64,000 nt of DNA from Flavisolibacter ginsenosidimutans (GCF_007970805.1 NZ_CP042433.1:4278001-4342000); one strand, 5' to 3'; numbered from the stretch's first letter, positions 27,681-36,496 are shown. The notes: a model not told the origin generated them from the sequence alone. Translations and numbers: made by a program.

Positions 27681-28814
27681 ATGAAGAAGTTTTCTTTTAA
27701 ACTTGTGGGCAAGTCTTTTAAAGATGCGTTTTCGGGTTTTGGCAACGATAAAGTCACCAAGCTAAGTGCCTCGCTGGCTTATTACACGGGCTTTTCGCTG
27801 GCGCCTTTGTTGGTGGTGATTATCGCCATCTGCGGTTTCTTTTTTGGCGCCGAAGCGGTGCAGGGTTCCATTCAAACCCAAATGCAATCGTTCATTGGCG
27901 CTGATGCAGCCAAGCAAATACAGGATATGATAAAGAACGCCGCCATCAGCGGCAAAGGCACGCTTGCCACCATCATCGGTGCGGTTACGCTGCTCATCGG
28001 TGCGTCGTCCATCTTTGCTGAAATACAGGATTCCATCAACAGCATCTGGGGCCTGAAGGCAAAGCCAAAGGCCGGCATCATGCGGCTGGTAAAAAGCCGC
28101 CTGCTTTCCTTTGGACTTATTGCCAGCCTCGGCTTTTTATTGCTGGTTTCGCTGGCCGCAACAACAGTCGTTGAAAGCCTCGGCAATCGCTTAAAGGCGG
28201 CACTGCCCGATGTGACCGTCGTGCTTTTTTACGTCATCAACCTGGTACTTACGCTGGGCGTAACCACCGTTTTGTTTGCGGTTATTTTTAAGGTCTTGCC
28301 CGATGCAAAAATCAAGTGGAAGGCCGTGTGGCCCGGTGCAATTGTCACGTCGTTGCTTTTCCTCATCGGCAAGTTTGCCATCTCGCTTTACATCAGCAAA
28401 ACCAACGTGGGCAGTACCTACGGCGCAGCGGGTTCGTTGGCCGTCATCTTTGTTTGGATTTATTATTCGTCCATTATTCTTTATTTCGGTGCCGAGTTCA
28501 CAAAGGCTTACACCATCAACAAAGGGGCAAAGGTTGTTCCCAGCCAATACGCCGAGTGGTCGCAGGAGCCGACAGTGCCGAACGCAGAGCCCAAAAGCCC
28601 GCCGCCTTCGTCGCCTTCGCCGGAAAAAGAAAGGCGTCAGCCCTTGCCTGCGCATCCGCAATTGGCCGTTTCGCATCCGCGTTCTGATACAACTGAAGCT
28701 CTTGATAATCCCCGCGCCGAACACAAGCGAAAAGAACCGGGAGTGGGAACGGTATTGCTTGGCCTGGCCCTGTATTTTGTCGCCAACGCAAGAAGCAAAA
28801 AACAGCACGGCTAA
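27681..28814 (+). CDS. YihY/BrkB-family membrane protein, copy 1
   Basis: A 377-residue polytopic inner-membrane protein of the YihY/UPF0761 family, formerly misassigned as ribonuclease BN. Six membrane helices are visible, with the family pattern 'KLSASLAYYTGFSLAPLLVVII', 'FAEIQDSINSIWGLKAKPKAG' and 'GSTYGAAGSLAVIFVWIYYSSIILYFGAEFTKAY'. The family role is not established. Unlike copy 2 it carries a Pro/Ser-rich tail (about 295-345) and one extra C-terminal hydrophobic stretch ('GTVLLGLALYFVANA'). I start at ATG 27681 (MKKFSFKLVGK); the longer frame adds residues from the inverted repeat. Confidence 0.88.
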   Translation: MKKFSFKLVGKSFKDAFSGFGNDKVTKLSASLAYYTGFSLAPLLVVIIAICGFFFGAEAVQGSIQTQMQSFIGADAAKQIQDMIKNAAISGKGTLATIIGAVTLLIGASSIFAEIQDSINSIWGLKAKPKAGIMRLVKSRLLSFGLIASLGFLLLVSLAATTVVESLGNRLKAALPDVTVVLFYVINLVLTLGVTTVLFAVIFKVLPDAKIKWKAVWPGAIVTSLLFLIGKFAISLYISKTNVGSTYGAAGSLAVIFVWIYYSSIILYFGAEFTKAYTINKGAKVVPSQYAEWSQEPTVPNAEPKSPPPSSPSPEKERRQPLPAHPQLAVSHPRSDTTEALDNPRAEHKRKEPGVGTVLLGLALYFVANARSKKQHG

Positions 28815-28862
28815 GAACAAGGCAACGTTGAGGGCCTCTTTTTTGCAACGGTGCGAACCATT

Positions 28863-29849
28863 ATGGCAGACAAGTTTTCGGTAAAGAAACTTTGGCCGGT
28901 GATGAAACAGGCCTTCACCGGTTTTGGCAACGACAAAGTAATGAAGCTAAGCGCCTCACTGGCCTATTACACGGTTTTCTCCATCGGGCCGGTCATCATC
29001 GTTATCATTTATTTTGCGGGTGTTATTTACGGACGCGAAGCCATACAGGGAAGCATCTTTGGACAGATAAAAGGTTTGGTGGGTGCCGATGCTGCGGCGC
29101 AAATTCAGGACATGATAAAAAATGCGGCCTTAAATACCGGCGGTAAATTGGCTGCAATCATTGGCATCGTTACGCTCATCATTGGCGCCACAAGTGTGTT
29201 TGGTGAAATACAGGATTCCATCAACCAAATATGGAACCTGAAGCCGAAACCGAAAAAAGGATGGCTCAAGATGATCATCAACCGCCTGCTTTCGTTTTCA
29301 GTCATTATCAGCCTCGGTTTTATTTTGCTTGTATCGCTGGTGCTAAACGGTTTGATAGAAGCCCTGATGGGACGGTTGCAGGCCTACTTTCCGAACGTTA
29401 CCGTAGTACTTGTTTACATCGTTAACATCTTGCTGACCTTCATTGTAACCACTGCTTTATTCGGCGTCATCTTCAAAGTTTTGCCGGATGCACTTATTAA
29501 ATGGAAAGACGTGGCGGTTGGCTCGATGGTCACGGCCGTGTTGTTCATGGTGGGCAAGTTTGCCATTACGTTTTACATCGGCAAGTCCAACGTGGGCAAC
29601 ACTTACGGCGCGGCGGGTTCGTTGGTTGTGTTGTTGGTTTGGGTTTATTATTCTTCGGTGATTTTGTACTTCGGCGCCGAATTCACCAAAGCTTTTGCAG
29701 CCAACTTCGGTTCGCCCATACATCCAAACGATTATGCCGTGTGGGTAAAGAACATTGAAGTGGAAGAGAAGAACGGCTCGCTGAAAGAACAGGAAGAAAA
29801 AAAGAAAGAGCAGAACGAACAAACGGGTGATAACATCAAAGTAACGTAA
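28863..29849 (+). CDS. YihY/BrkB-family membrane protein, copy 2
   Basis: A 328-residue paralogue of the gene just upstream, starting 48 bp after it. The two are closely similar along the membrane core: both have 'GFGNDKV-KLSASLAYYT', 'GADAA-QIQDMIKNAA', 'EIQDSIN-IW-LK-KPK', 'KVLPDA-IKWK' and 'NVG-TYGAAGSL'. The C-terminal tail is different, highly charged (Glu/Lys-rich) and without a final helix. Start at ATG 28863; GTG 28851 is possible. This looks like a local tandem duplication followed by divergence of the cytoplasmic tails. Confidence 0.88.
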   Translation: MADKFSVKKLWPVMKQAFTGFGNDKVMKLSASLAYYTVFSIGPVIIVIIYFAGVIYGREAIQGSIFGQIKGLVGADAAAQIQDMIKNAALNTGGKLAAIIGIVTLIIGATSVFGEIQDSINQIWNLKPKPKKGWLKMIINRLLSFSVIISLGFILLVSLVLNGLIEALMGRLQAYFPNVTVVLVYIVNILLTFIVTTALFGVIFKVLPDALIKWKDVAVGSMVTAVLFMVGKFAITFYIGKSNVGNTYGAAGSLVVLLVWVYYSSVILYFGAEFTKAFAANFGSPIHPNDYAVWVKNIEVEEKNGSLKEQEEKKKEQNEQTGDNIKVT

Positions 29850-30094
29850 CCCCCCTTGTCCCCCTAAAGAGAGACTTAGGTTTGAAAGATTTTTCGGTAT
29901 CGGTTTTCAAGACGGTTTATTGGTTTTTATTTTGCCCAATAGAATTATCGGACGCACACGAGTGCGACGCAACGAACGCGCAATAGATAGGCGAACTTCT
30001 GGCTCATGTAAATCAACCTGCCGCAAAGGAACCACCGCAAAGAAGTAAAGTTTTTTACACGAAAGTCTCCCCTTTAGGGGGACAGGGGGTTTAT
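29847..30094. repeat. MITE-like unit with ~30-bp inverted ends
   Basis: The left end (29847-29878, TAACCCCCCTTGTCCCCC then TAAAGAGAGACTTA) is the near-perfect reverse complement of the right end (30064-30094, AAGTCTCCCCTTTAGGGG then GACAGGGGGTTTA). The 185-bp interior has no ORF but contains the second copy of the dispersed element (29931-30010). The unit touches the YihY stop codon on one side and the glyS -7 box on the other. Confidence 0.7.
29931..30010. repeat. Dispersed intergenic element, copy 2
   Basis: TTGCCCAATA, then a CGCAC-ACGA-GTGCG mini-hairpin (29953-29966), GACGCAAC, AATAGATAG and ACTTCTGG occur in the same order and spacing as at 6149-6224. It lies inside the MITE-like unit, between the second YihY gene and glyS. 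Confidence 0.7.
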
Positions 30095-30099
30095 ATTTG
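30092..30099 (+). promoter_or_regulatory. -7 box TATATTTG just before glyS
   Basis: An exact TAnnTTTG match ends 6 nt before the glyS ATG. If transcription starts at the usual distance, the transcript would be leaderless or nearly so. No clear -33 TTTG was found; upstream sequence belongs to the inverted end of the MITE-like unit. Confidence 0.4.
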
Positions 30100-30105
30100 C
30101 GCCCT

Positions 30106-31575
30106 ATGGCAACAGACAACAACCGCTTTCAAGCCATCATCTCGCATTGCAAAGAGTACGGCTTTATTTTTCCTTCGAGTGAAATATACGACGGCCTTGG
30201 CGCCGTGTACGATTACGGCCAGTGGGGCAGTGAACTGAAGAAAAACATCAAGGATTACTGGTGGAAAAGCATGGTGCAGTTAAACGAAAACATTGTGGGC
30301 ATCGATGCCGCTATTTTCATGCACCCGACAACGTGGAAGGCCAGTGGACACGTGGATAATTTCAGCGATCCGATGATTGATAATAAGGATAGCCAGAAGC
30401 GCTACCGCGTGGATCATTTGCTGGAAGCCAAAGCAGATGAATTAGAGAAGGGTGGAAAGAAAGAAGAAGGTGGGGCATTGTTGAAAGAAATGGATGCTTT
30501 GCTTGCGGCCAATGACTTTGCCGGATTAAAAACCTTGATAGAAAAGAACAACATCGTTTGCGCGGTAAGTGGAACCTGCAATTGGACCGATGTGCGCCAA
30601 TTTAATTTGATGTTCTCAACGGAGTTTGGCGCCGTATCAACCGAAGACAACGAAGCCAATATTGTGTACCTGCGGCCCGAAACAGCGCAAGGTATTTTTG
30701 TAAATTTTTTGAACGTTCAAAAGACCGGCCGGATGAAAATCCCGTTCGGCATTGCGCAAATTGGCAAAGCGTTTCGCAACGAGATTGTGGCGCGGCAATT
30801 CATCTTTCGCATGCGTGAATTTGAGCAGATGGAGATGCAGTTTTTTATTCGTCCCGGCTCGCAAAAAGAATGGTACGAACACTGGAAAACCGAACGCATG
30901 AAGTGGCATTTGAGCCTTGGCATTCCCGCAGAAAAATACCGCTTTCACGATCACGTAAAACTGGCGCACTACGCCGATGCAGCTTGTGATATTGAATACG
31001 ATTTCCCGATTGGTTTTAAAGAAGTGGAAGGCATTCATTCCCGCACCGATTTTGATTTGCGCAATCACCAGGAGTACAGCAAAAAGAAGATGCAGTACTT
31101 CGACAACGACGTTGACGAAAGTACCGGCAAGCCTTACGGCAATTATATTCCGTACGTGATTGAAACGTCCATTGGCGTTGACCGCACGGTGATGATGGTG
31201 TTGAGCGAAGCGTACGAAGAACAGGATTTGAGTACCGAAGAAAAAAAGGACAGTCGCGTGGTGTTGAAATTTCCGCCGAAGCTTGCACCCATTAAGCTTG
31301 CAGTATTGCCACTTGTGAAGAAAGACGGTTTGCCCGAAATTGCGCGACGCATTATTGATACTTGCAAGCCGCAGTTCCGTTGTTTTTACGAAGAGAAAGA
31401 CACCATTGGCAAACGATACAGAAGAATGGACGCCATCGGTACGCCGTTTTGTGTAACGGTAGATCATCAAACCAAAGAAGACAATACCGTTACCATTCGT
31501 TACCGCGATACGATGCAACAAGAACGAATCCGTGTTGATGCCATTAAAGACCTGATACTAAAAAACATCGCTTAA
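30106..31575 (+). CDS. glyS: Glycyl-tRNA synthetase (single-chain dimeric type)
   Basis: A class II synthetase of 489 residues, the single-polypeptide alpha2 type rather than the alpha/beta type of E. coli. The N-terminus 'ISHCKEYGFIFPSSEIYDGLGAVYDYGQWGSELKKNIK' is the motif 1 region. 'LRPETAQGIFVNF' and 'IGKAFRNEI' (motif 2), 'REFEQMEMQFF', and 'IETSIGVDRTVMMVLSEAY' (motif 3) follow. The anticodon-binding domain is at the C-terminus. Start ATG 30106; the in-frame TTG at 30097 lies in the -7 box. It ends in a strong terminator shared with a convergent small gene. Confidence 0.97.
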   Translation: MATDNNRFQAIISHCKEYGFIFPSSEIYDGLGAVYDYGQWGSELKKNIKDYWWKSMVQLNENIVGIDAAIFMHPTTWKASGHVDNFSDPMIDNKDSQKRYRVDHLLEAKADELEKGGKKEEGGALLKEMDALLAANDFAGLKTLIEKNNIVCAVSGTCNWTDVRQFNLMFSTEFGAVSTEDNEANIVYLRPETAQGIFVNFLNVQKTGRMKIPFGIAQIGKAFRNEIVARQFIFRMREFEQMEMQFFIRPGSQKEWYEHWKTERMKWHLSLGIPAEKYRFHDHVKLAHYADAACDIEYDFPIGFKEVEGIHSRTDFDLRNHQEYSKKKMQYFDNDVDESTGKPYGNYIPYVIETSIGVDRTVMMVLSEAYEEQDLSTEEKKDSRVVLKFPPKLAPIKLAVLPLVKKDGLPEIARRIIDTCKPQFRCFYEEKDTIGKRYRRMDAIGTPFCVTVDHQTKEDNTVTIRYRDTMQQERIRVDAIKDLILKNIA

Positions 31576-31580
31576 ATAAC

Positions 31581-31616
31581 AAACCGTCCCGCGCAAAACG
31601 GGACGGTTTTCTTTTC
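31581..31616. terminator. Intrinsic terminator after glyS
   Basis: AAACCGTCCC (31581-31590) pairs with GGGACGGTTT (31600-31609), closing a short loop, followed by TCTTTTC on the plus strand and preceded by an A-rich run. It lies between convergent glyS and the small minus-strand gene and can act in both directions. Confidence 0.88.
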
Positions 31617-31656
31617 AACATTTCAACCCAAATCTTCTGTATATCCTTTGTTCGTC

Positions 31657-31851
31657 TTACCGGATAACAAGGCCGTTGTAACGGGCCTTCCGGCGAATAT
31701 TCCAAAGCTGTATAGTGCCAAATTGTTTCGGCTCTCTTGCGGTTTGCAAATACATTACATCGGTAGCCAGGGTTTCGTTTACAGAGGTTAACAGGTTTGC
31801 TAATTCTTCACTGTCCATCCGGATAAGGGACGGTGCATTTTTCGTCATCAT
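31657..31851 (-). CDS. Small conserved-looking hypothetical protein (64 aa)
   Basis: A 64-residue soluble protein of unknown function. The C-terminal 'FGTIQLWNIRRKAR' block (aromatic, Leu-Trp-Asn, then basic) resembles the tail of many very small Bacteroidota hypotheticals, which supports a real gene. The middle part 'SEELANLLTSVNETLATDV' should be helical. No signal peptide or membrane segment. The gene stands alone, convergent with glyS, with a 380-bp gene-free stretch upstream. Two Met codons are adjacent at the start. Confidence 0.6.
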   Translation of the reverse strand: MMTKNAPSLIRMDSEELANLLTSVNETLATDVMYLQTAREPKQFGTIQLWNIRRKARYNGLVIR

Positions 31852-32195
31852 AATCGTAAAATTTAATCAAGAAATAAAAATCTTCAGGCAGCGGCATTCG
31901 TCAGGCAAACCAAAGCGAAGTAAGGCAAGGGTACTTTCGGAGAATTAAACTGCAGACGTAATTCTGTTTCGGTATTGCGCTGCAAAGATGCAGGCAAGCA
32001 TCATCAAGTTCCAAACCGATCGCGTCTTTTTAACAGTTTTTGCAAAGGCTCAAAATTTTTTTAGGCGTGTCTAAATAATATCTGCACCGGCGAAGGACTT
32101 GGGTTTCACCCGAGGAAGGAAACCGCCGCGACGGAAAGTTTATTGTTTTGCCGGGCATTGGTTTCCAAGGGCTCTTTTAACAATTGGTGCGGAAG
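31852..32195. other. Gene-free spacer upstream of the 64-aa gene
   Basis: I find no gene and no strong promoter match in this stretch. It must hold the promoter of the 64-aa gene on the minus strand. Small palindromes are present (GATGC/GCATC near 31987-32002; GGAAACC at 32118 with GGTTTCC at 32160), but they are too weak to assign. No periodic repeat was seen. Confidence 0.3.
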
Positions 32196-32200
32196 CAATA

Positions 32201-32226
32201 GAAAAAGCCGGCTTTTCAACCGGCTT
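32201..32226 (-). terminator. Intrinsic terminator of the FNR-like reductase gene
   Basis: Stem AAGCCGG (32204-32210) / CCGGCTT (32219-32225). Read on the minus strand, the hairpin is followed by TTTTTCT, 14 bp beyond the reductase stop codon. Confidence 0.82.
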
Positions 32227-32238
32227 CGTAAAGAATGT

Positions 32239-32979
32239 TTATCCGTAGAGTTCCTGGTGTATCGCTTTTCTATCGTAGCCCAAACCTTGTATCCGTTGCT
32301 TTGCCTCGTCAATCATCGCTTTCCATCCGCACAAATAAAAATTAGCAGGAGGCGGTTCGGAATTGCCGTTCATTTTCTCCCGCACCAGGTTCTCGTAAAT
32401 CGCATGAACGTAACCGCAGCAACCGTCCCATTGTTCCCGCGACAAGGTTGGAAGAAAATGAAAGTTTTCCATCTCCGTGTCCAACTGTTTTAATTCGGAT
32501 ACATACACCAAATCCTTTTGCGTGCGGGTGCCGAAAATGAGGTGGATGTTTTGGTGCGGAATGTTGTGCCGCTTTATGTGGTGCACCATGCTGCGGAAAG
32601 GTGCAATGCCCGTACCGGTGCAGATGAAGTACAAATCTTTTTCAATGCTGTCGGGCAAGGTAAACACGCCCTGCGGCCCGCGAAGCGTAAGCTCTGAGCC
32701 TTCTTTCACTTCGTTAAACAAATACGTGGTGCCGGCGCCGCCTTCCAGCAAAACAATCAGCAATTCAAACACATTGGTGCCGTCGGGCCAGGAGGCAATG
32801 GAATAGCTGCGGATGCGCTTGGCAGGCTTCTCATGAATGGGCAAATCCAGCGTTACAAACTGGCCGGGTGCAAAATCAAAGGACTCAAGTTCGGGAACCT
32901 GTATCCAGAAACGGCGTGTGTTGTACGTTTCGTTTTCAATGCGGGTCACAATGCCTTTTCGCCAGGGTTGTAAAGCCAT
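32239..32979 (-). CDS. FAD/NAD(P)H-dependent ferredoxin reductase-like oxidoreductase
   Basis: A 246-residue flavoprotein of the ferredoxin-NADP+ reductase fold. The FAD domain has 'FAPGQFVTLDLP' and 'KRIRSYSIAS' (RxYS flavin site). The NAD(P) domain has 'FICTGTGIAPFRSMV' (GTGIAP) and the terminal 'NFYLCGWKAMIDEAKQRIQGLGY'. It lacks iron-sulfur or globin domains, so it must pass electrons to a separate protein. Partner unknown. The gene is monocistronic with a terminator. The last residues 'HQELYG' carry an aromatic near the C-terminus, as in plant-type FNRs. Confidence 0.9.
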   Translation of the reverse strand: MALQPWRKGIVTRIENETYNTRRFWIQVPELESFDFAPGQFVTLDLPIHEKPAKRIRSYSIASWPDGTNVFELLIVLLEGGAGTTYLFNEVKEGSELTLRGPQGVFTLPDSIEKDLYFICTGTGIAPFRSMVHHIKRHNIPHQNIHLIFGTRTQKDLVYVSELKQLDTEMENFHFLPTLSREQWDGCCGYVHAIYENLVREKMNGNSEPPPANFYLCGWKAMIDEAKQRIQGLGYDRKAIHQELYG

Positions 32980-33117
32980 AAACAGTTTTCGGGCAAATTA
33001 CTAAAAAGGATTTATCCCGAAAGTTTTCCACAAAAAACGGTTGTTGGCACAGTCCTTGAAAAAAGAACGGCAGAAATTAAGCACTCAAGATATTTTAGTC
33101 GGACGGTTTAGGTTAAG

Positions 33118-33139
33118 GGGCTGGTAGTCTTACCGGCCC
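33118..33139. terminator. Hairpin downstream of the small lipoprotein gene
   Basis: GGGCTGGTA (33118-33126) pairs with TACCGGCCC (33131-33139) with one G-T pair and a 4-nt loop. The T-rich run lies on the plus-strand side (TTCTCTTTT), whereas the upstream gene is on the minus strand, so assignment as its terminator is uncertain. Confidence 0.35.
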
Positions 33140-33146
33140 TTCTCTT

Positions 33147-33650
33147 TTATTGAAAATGAAGCGGCGCCAGGCGTTCTTCTTTGTCAAAAGCGTACACGAA
33201 GGGTTTATCTTTCCACGAGCCGGTAATCACAATGTTTTTTTCCCGCACTTTTTCCGCTAAAGCCGCATCGCTGGCGGGGGTTTCTTCTTTTGGTGTTAAC
33301 ACCAGCTGCCACAGTTCTGTTCCTTCTTTTTTTTGAAGAGTAACCTCAACGCCGTTATTGGTTTTGCCAATTGACTGTTGTGACTGTTTAATTTCCACGG
33401 GCTGCACGGCGTAGGCTTTTTGTTTGATCCAAACGGTAGTGAACAATGGCGCGGGCCGGGATGAATCCGTTTCCACAAACAGAAGGTGCTCTTCCGAAAC
33501 ACCGCTGTTCAACGGCCTTCCGCTGTCGTCAACGCGAATGGTACCGGCCACTTTTTCCCGCACGTAGGCGCTGGCTTTGTAAATTCCGGATTGGGGCGAA
33601 CAAGAGGCAAGCAAGAGAACAACAAACAGGGAAGTGAATGCGTATTTCAT
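33147..33650 (-). CDS. Small lipoprotein of unknown function
   Basis: A 167-residue predicted lipoprotein with lipobox 'LLLAS|CSPQSGIYKASAYVREKVAGTI'. The remainder is mixed beta strands and one helix ('SDAALAEKVREKNIVITGSW'). I recognise no family. It is divergent from the Asp-box surface protein, 87 bp apart, and upstream of the FNR-like gene on the same strand at a distance that suggests separate transcription. Confidence 0.75.
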   Translation of the reverse strand: MKYAFTSLFVVLLLASCSPQSGIYKASAYVREKVAGTIRVDDSGRPLNSGVSEEHLLFVETDSSRPAPLFTTVWIKQKAYAVQPVEIKQSQQSIGKTNNGVEVTLQKKEGTELWQLVLTPKEETPASDAALAEKVREKNIVITGSWKDKPFVYAFDKEERLAPLHFQ

Positions 33651-33737
33651 GAATTAAATGTAGCGAGAACAATACACCGACAAAAACAGAAATGGAGGGT
33701 CGAAACGCTTATCTTTAGCTTTTAACGTTTACGAACT

Positions 33738-36491
33738 ATGCTGTGCTCGAAAAACACATTGACCGTTCTGATTTTAGCAGCCTTTTTTTCCGTTGGCTGC
33801 GTTTCCAAAACAAACAAACAAGCCGAAGAACCCAATGAAATTTTTTCCGAAAGAGACGGAATGGAACTGGCCATGCGGCAGGAATTTTTGATGACGCAGG
33901 ACCCGGCCCTGGGTTACATCCCGAAAGAAAGAATGATTGCTGCATTGGAATACCAGCGCCGGCTAAACGCTGCAAGGCAGAATCAAAGCCTCGCCATAAA
34001 CTGGCAGGAGAGAGGTCCGGTAAATCCGGCGGGAAGAACAAGAGCTTTTGTCATTGATGCCCGGGATGCCACCGGCAACACGGTTTTTGCGGCCAGCGTA
34101 AGCGGCGGCATTTGGAAAGCCACCAACTTTAAATCAACGCCGGTGTGGACACCGGTGAATGAGAACATGGGCAGCTTGGCAGTTTGTGCGCTTGCCCAAG
34201 ACCCTTCCAATACATCGGTCATGTATGCCGGAACGGGCGAAGGTTGGTTTAACTCGGACGCGGTAAGAGGAAACGGCATTTGGAAGACCGCAGACGGCGG
34301 TACGACGTGGAATAAGTTGGCCTCTACCGACTCGTCGGCTACGTTGCCACCAAGCACGACACCTAATTTGCACAATTTCGATTTCATACAAGATATAGTG
34401 ATAAACACGAGTGGTGTTGTCTTTGCCAGTTCACGACCCAGTGCCCGCTTTTGCAATACAGGAGGCGTTTTTCGCTCGGCTGATGGCGGTACAAGCTGGA
34501 CGAGGGTGATTGGTGTTTTAACGGCTCAAACTTGCGACAGCGCTTACAATTACTACGGCGCTGATCTGGAACTTGCCTCTAACGGCGATGTGTACGCCAC
34601 TACGGGTTATATTAATTCGGGTGAACCCGCTAATCTCGGGCGGATTTTTCGCTCCAGCGCTGCTGCAAACGGTACCAATGTAGGAGGCGCGGGAACCTGG
34701 GTTGACATTACACCTAGCGGCACCTGGCAGCGAATTGATGTCGCAGTAGCACCCAACAATCCGGCGGTGATCTACGCTTTGTTGGAAGGCTCAGGCAACG
34801 GCATCGGCGCCATAAAAAAAAGCACAAACTCCGGCGCCACATGGACCGACCTTCCCTTGCCGACCTGGTGCAACCAAGGAACGAATTCATCGGATTTTAC
34901 CAACGGCCAGGCGTTTTACGATTTGATTGTGCAAGTAGATCCAACGAACGCCAATAACGTTTATATCGGCGGCATTGATTTGTTTAAATCAACCGACGGT
35001 GGTGCAACCTGGAATCAACTTACGCAGTGGGCGAGTAACTGTTCTACGTTGCCTGTTGTGCACGCCGATCAGCACAACATTCAATTCTTGCCGGGCTCTG
35101 GTTCGGAAATATACGCCAGCAACGACGGCGGCATTTATTACAGCAACAACGCAGGTTCAACCTGGGCTACAGCTACCCTTCCTAATTTAAACGGTGCCAA
35201 CCAAACTACGTATTCGCTAAAGAACGTTGGCTACAACGTTATGCAGCTTTATGCTTGCGATATGCATCCAACCGCTACCAACTATTTTCTCGTGGGTGCG
35301 CAGGACAACGGTTCGTATAAGCTCACGTCGGCTGGTGTAGCGATAGCCATTGAATCGAGTGTGGGCGGCGACGGAGGCTTTTGTCACATTGACCAGGCGG
35401 ATGGCAACATCCAAGTTATTTCTTACGTGTACAACAATTTTTATTATTCCCGCAACGGTGGAAACAGTTTTACCCGTATCAGCTTTAACAACAACGGCTT
35501 TTTCATCAACCCATCTGATTACGACGATCAGAAAAAAGTTTTGTACACCGGTGCGAATTCAGCACAGCTCGGCCTTGTGTCGAACCTAAGTGGCACAGGC
35601 TCGCCGACCTTTTCGACGCAAAATATCAGCGGCCTTGGGGTGCGCAAAATTTCAGCTCTAAAAGTGGACCCGACGGTGAGCAGTGGTGGAACGGTTTGGC
35701 TTGCCGGAACGGACACCATCCGCCGTGCCAACTACACTCCTCTTCAGCCTGTGGTCATAAAAGTCACAAATGCCAACGCAACACCAATAGAAGCCGTTAC
35801 AAGAGTTTTGTCAAATGCCCCTGAAGGATCGTCCATTTCCTCGATAGACGTTGACCCTGCTAACGCCAACCATCTTTTGGTGACTTTGTCGAACTACGGT
35901 GTGGTTAGTGTTTACGAAAGCACCGACGGCGGTGCAACGTTCAACAACATCGAAGGCAATTTGCCCGATGTGCCGGTGCGTTGGGGCATGTTTGTTCCGG
36001 CCAATGCCAGCGTAGGCGGCACAACCGGCGGCGGTATTTTACTGGCCACGGAAATTGGCGTGTGGTTTACACAGCAATCGGCGGGAACGGCCACTTCCTG
36101 GTCGTCGCAAAACACAGGCTTGCCCAACGTGCGAACAGACATGCTTCGCTACCGCGCTTCCGATAATTTATTGGCGGCAGCCACACACGGACGAGGATTG
36201 TTCACCACAACGCTGACTTCTGTTGCCACGGGCATTCCAACGGTAAGCAACACCCGCAATTTTATTGACTATGTTACAAACACAAGACAACAGCTTTTTG
36301 TAAAAACAGGTAATCTTACCACTACGGCCATGCAACTGCAATTGTTTGACGCGACGGGCCGCCTGGTGTACGATAAAAAAACCGGGTACAGCAATCAAAC
36401 AATCCCAATTGACGGTTTGGCAAGCGGCAGCTATATTCTTAAAATTTATGGCAACCGAAACGAGCAATACACGAAGCAGTTTGTCAGATAA
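33738..36491 (+). CDS. Large Asp-box (BNR/VPS10-like) surface protein with type IX sorting domain
   Basis: A 917-residue secreted beta-propeller protein. Repeated Asp-box motifs S-x-D/N-x-G-x-T-W occur at least six times ('SADGGTSWT', 'STNSGATWT', 'STDGGATWN', 'SNNAGSTWA', 'SRNGGNSFT', 'STDGGATFN'), the pattern of sialidase, VPS10 and xyloglucanase-type propellers. The last 80 residues ('QQLFVKTGNLTTTAMQLQLFDATGRLVYDK...ASGSYILKIYG') are a type A sorting domain for type IX export. The N-terminus also has a lipobox-like 'FFSVGC'. No catalytic set is evident, so enzyme activity is unproven. A terminator follows at 36497. Confidence 0.85.
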   Translation: MLCSKNTLTVLILAAFFSVGCVSKTNKQAEEPNEIFSERDGMELAMRQEFLMTQDPALGYIPKERMIAALEYQRRLNAARQNQSLAINWQERGPVNPAGRTRAFVIDARDATGNTVFAASVSGGIWKATNFKSTPVWTPVNENMGSLAVCALAQDPSNTSVMYAGTGEGWFNSDAVRGNGIWKTADGGTTWNKLASTDSSATLPPSTTPNLHNFDFIQDIVINTSGVVFASSRPSARFCNTGGVFRSADGGTSWTRVIGVLTAQTCDSAYNYYGADLELASNGDVYATTGYINSGEPANLGRIFRSSAAANGTNVGGAGTWVDITPSGTWQRIDVAVAPNNPAVIYALLEGSGNGIGAIKKSTNSGATWTDLPLPTWCNQGTNSSDFTNGQAFYDLIVQVDPTNANNVYIGGIDLFKSTDGGATWNQLTQWASNCSTLPVVHADQHNIQFLPGSGSEIYASNDGGIYYSNNAGSTWATATLPNLNGANQTTYSLKNVGYNVMQLYACDMHPTATNYFLVGAQDNGSYKLTSAGVAIAIESSVGGDGGFCHIDQADGNIQVISYVYNNFYYSRNGGNSFTRISFNNNGFFINPSDYDDQKKVLYTGANSAQLGLVSNLSGTGSPTFSTQNISGLGVRKISALKVDPTVSSGGTVWLAGTDTIRRANYTPLQPVVIKVTNANATPIEAVTRVLSNAPEGSSISSIDVDPANANHLLVTLSNYGVVSVYESTDGGATFNNIEGNLPDVPVRWGMFVPANASVGGTTGGGILLATEIGVWFTQQSAGTATSWSSQNTGLPNVRTDMLRYRASDNLLAAATHGRGLFTTTLTSVATGIPTVSNTRNFIDYVTNTRQQLFVKTGNLTTTAMQLQLFDATGRLVYDKKTGYSNQTIPIDGLASGSYILKIYGNRNEQYTKQFVR

Positions 36492-36496
36492 AATTT

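Noticed and set aside
27681..29849. YihY-family proteins as ribonuclease BN
   Set aside because: The old RNase BN label for this family was a misassignment; the proteins are polytopic membrane proteins with no nuclease motif.
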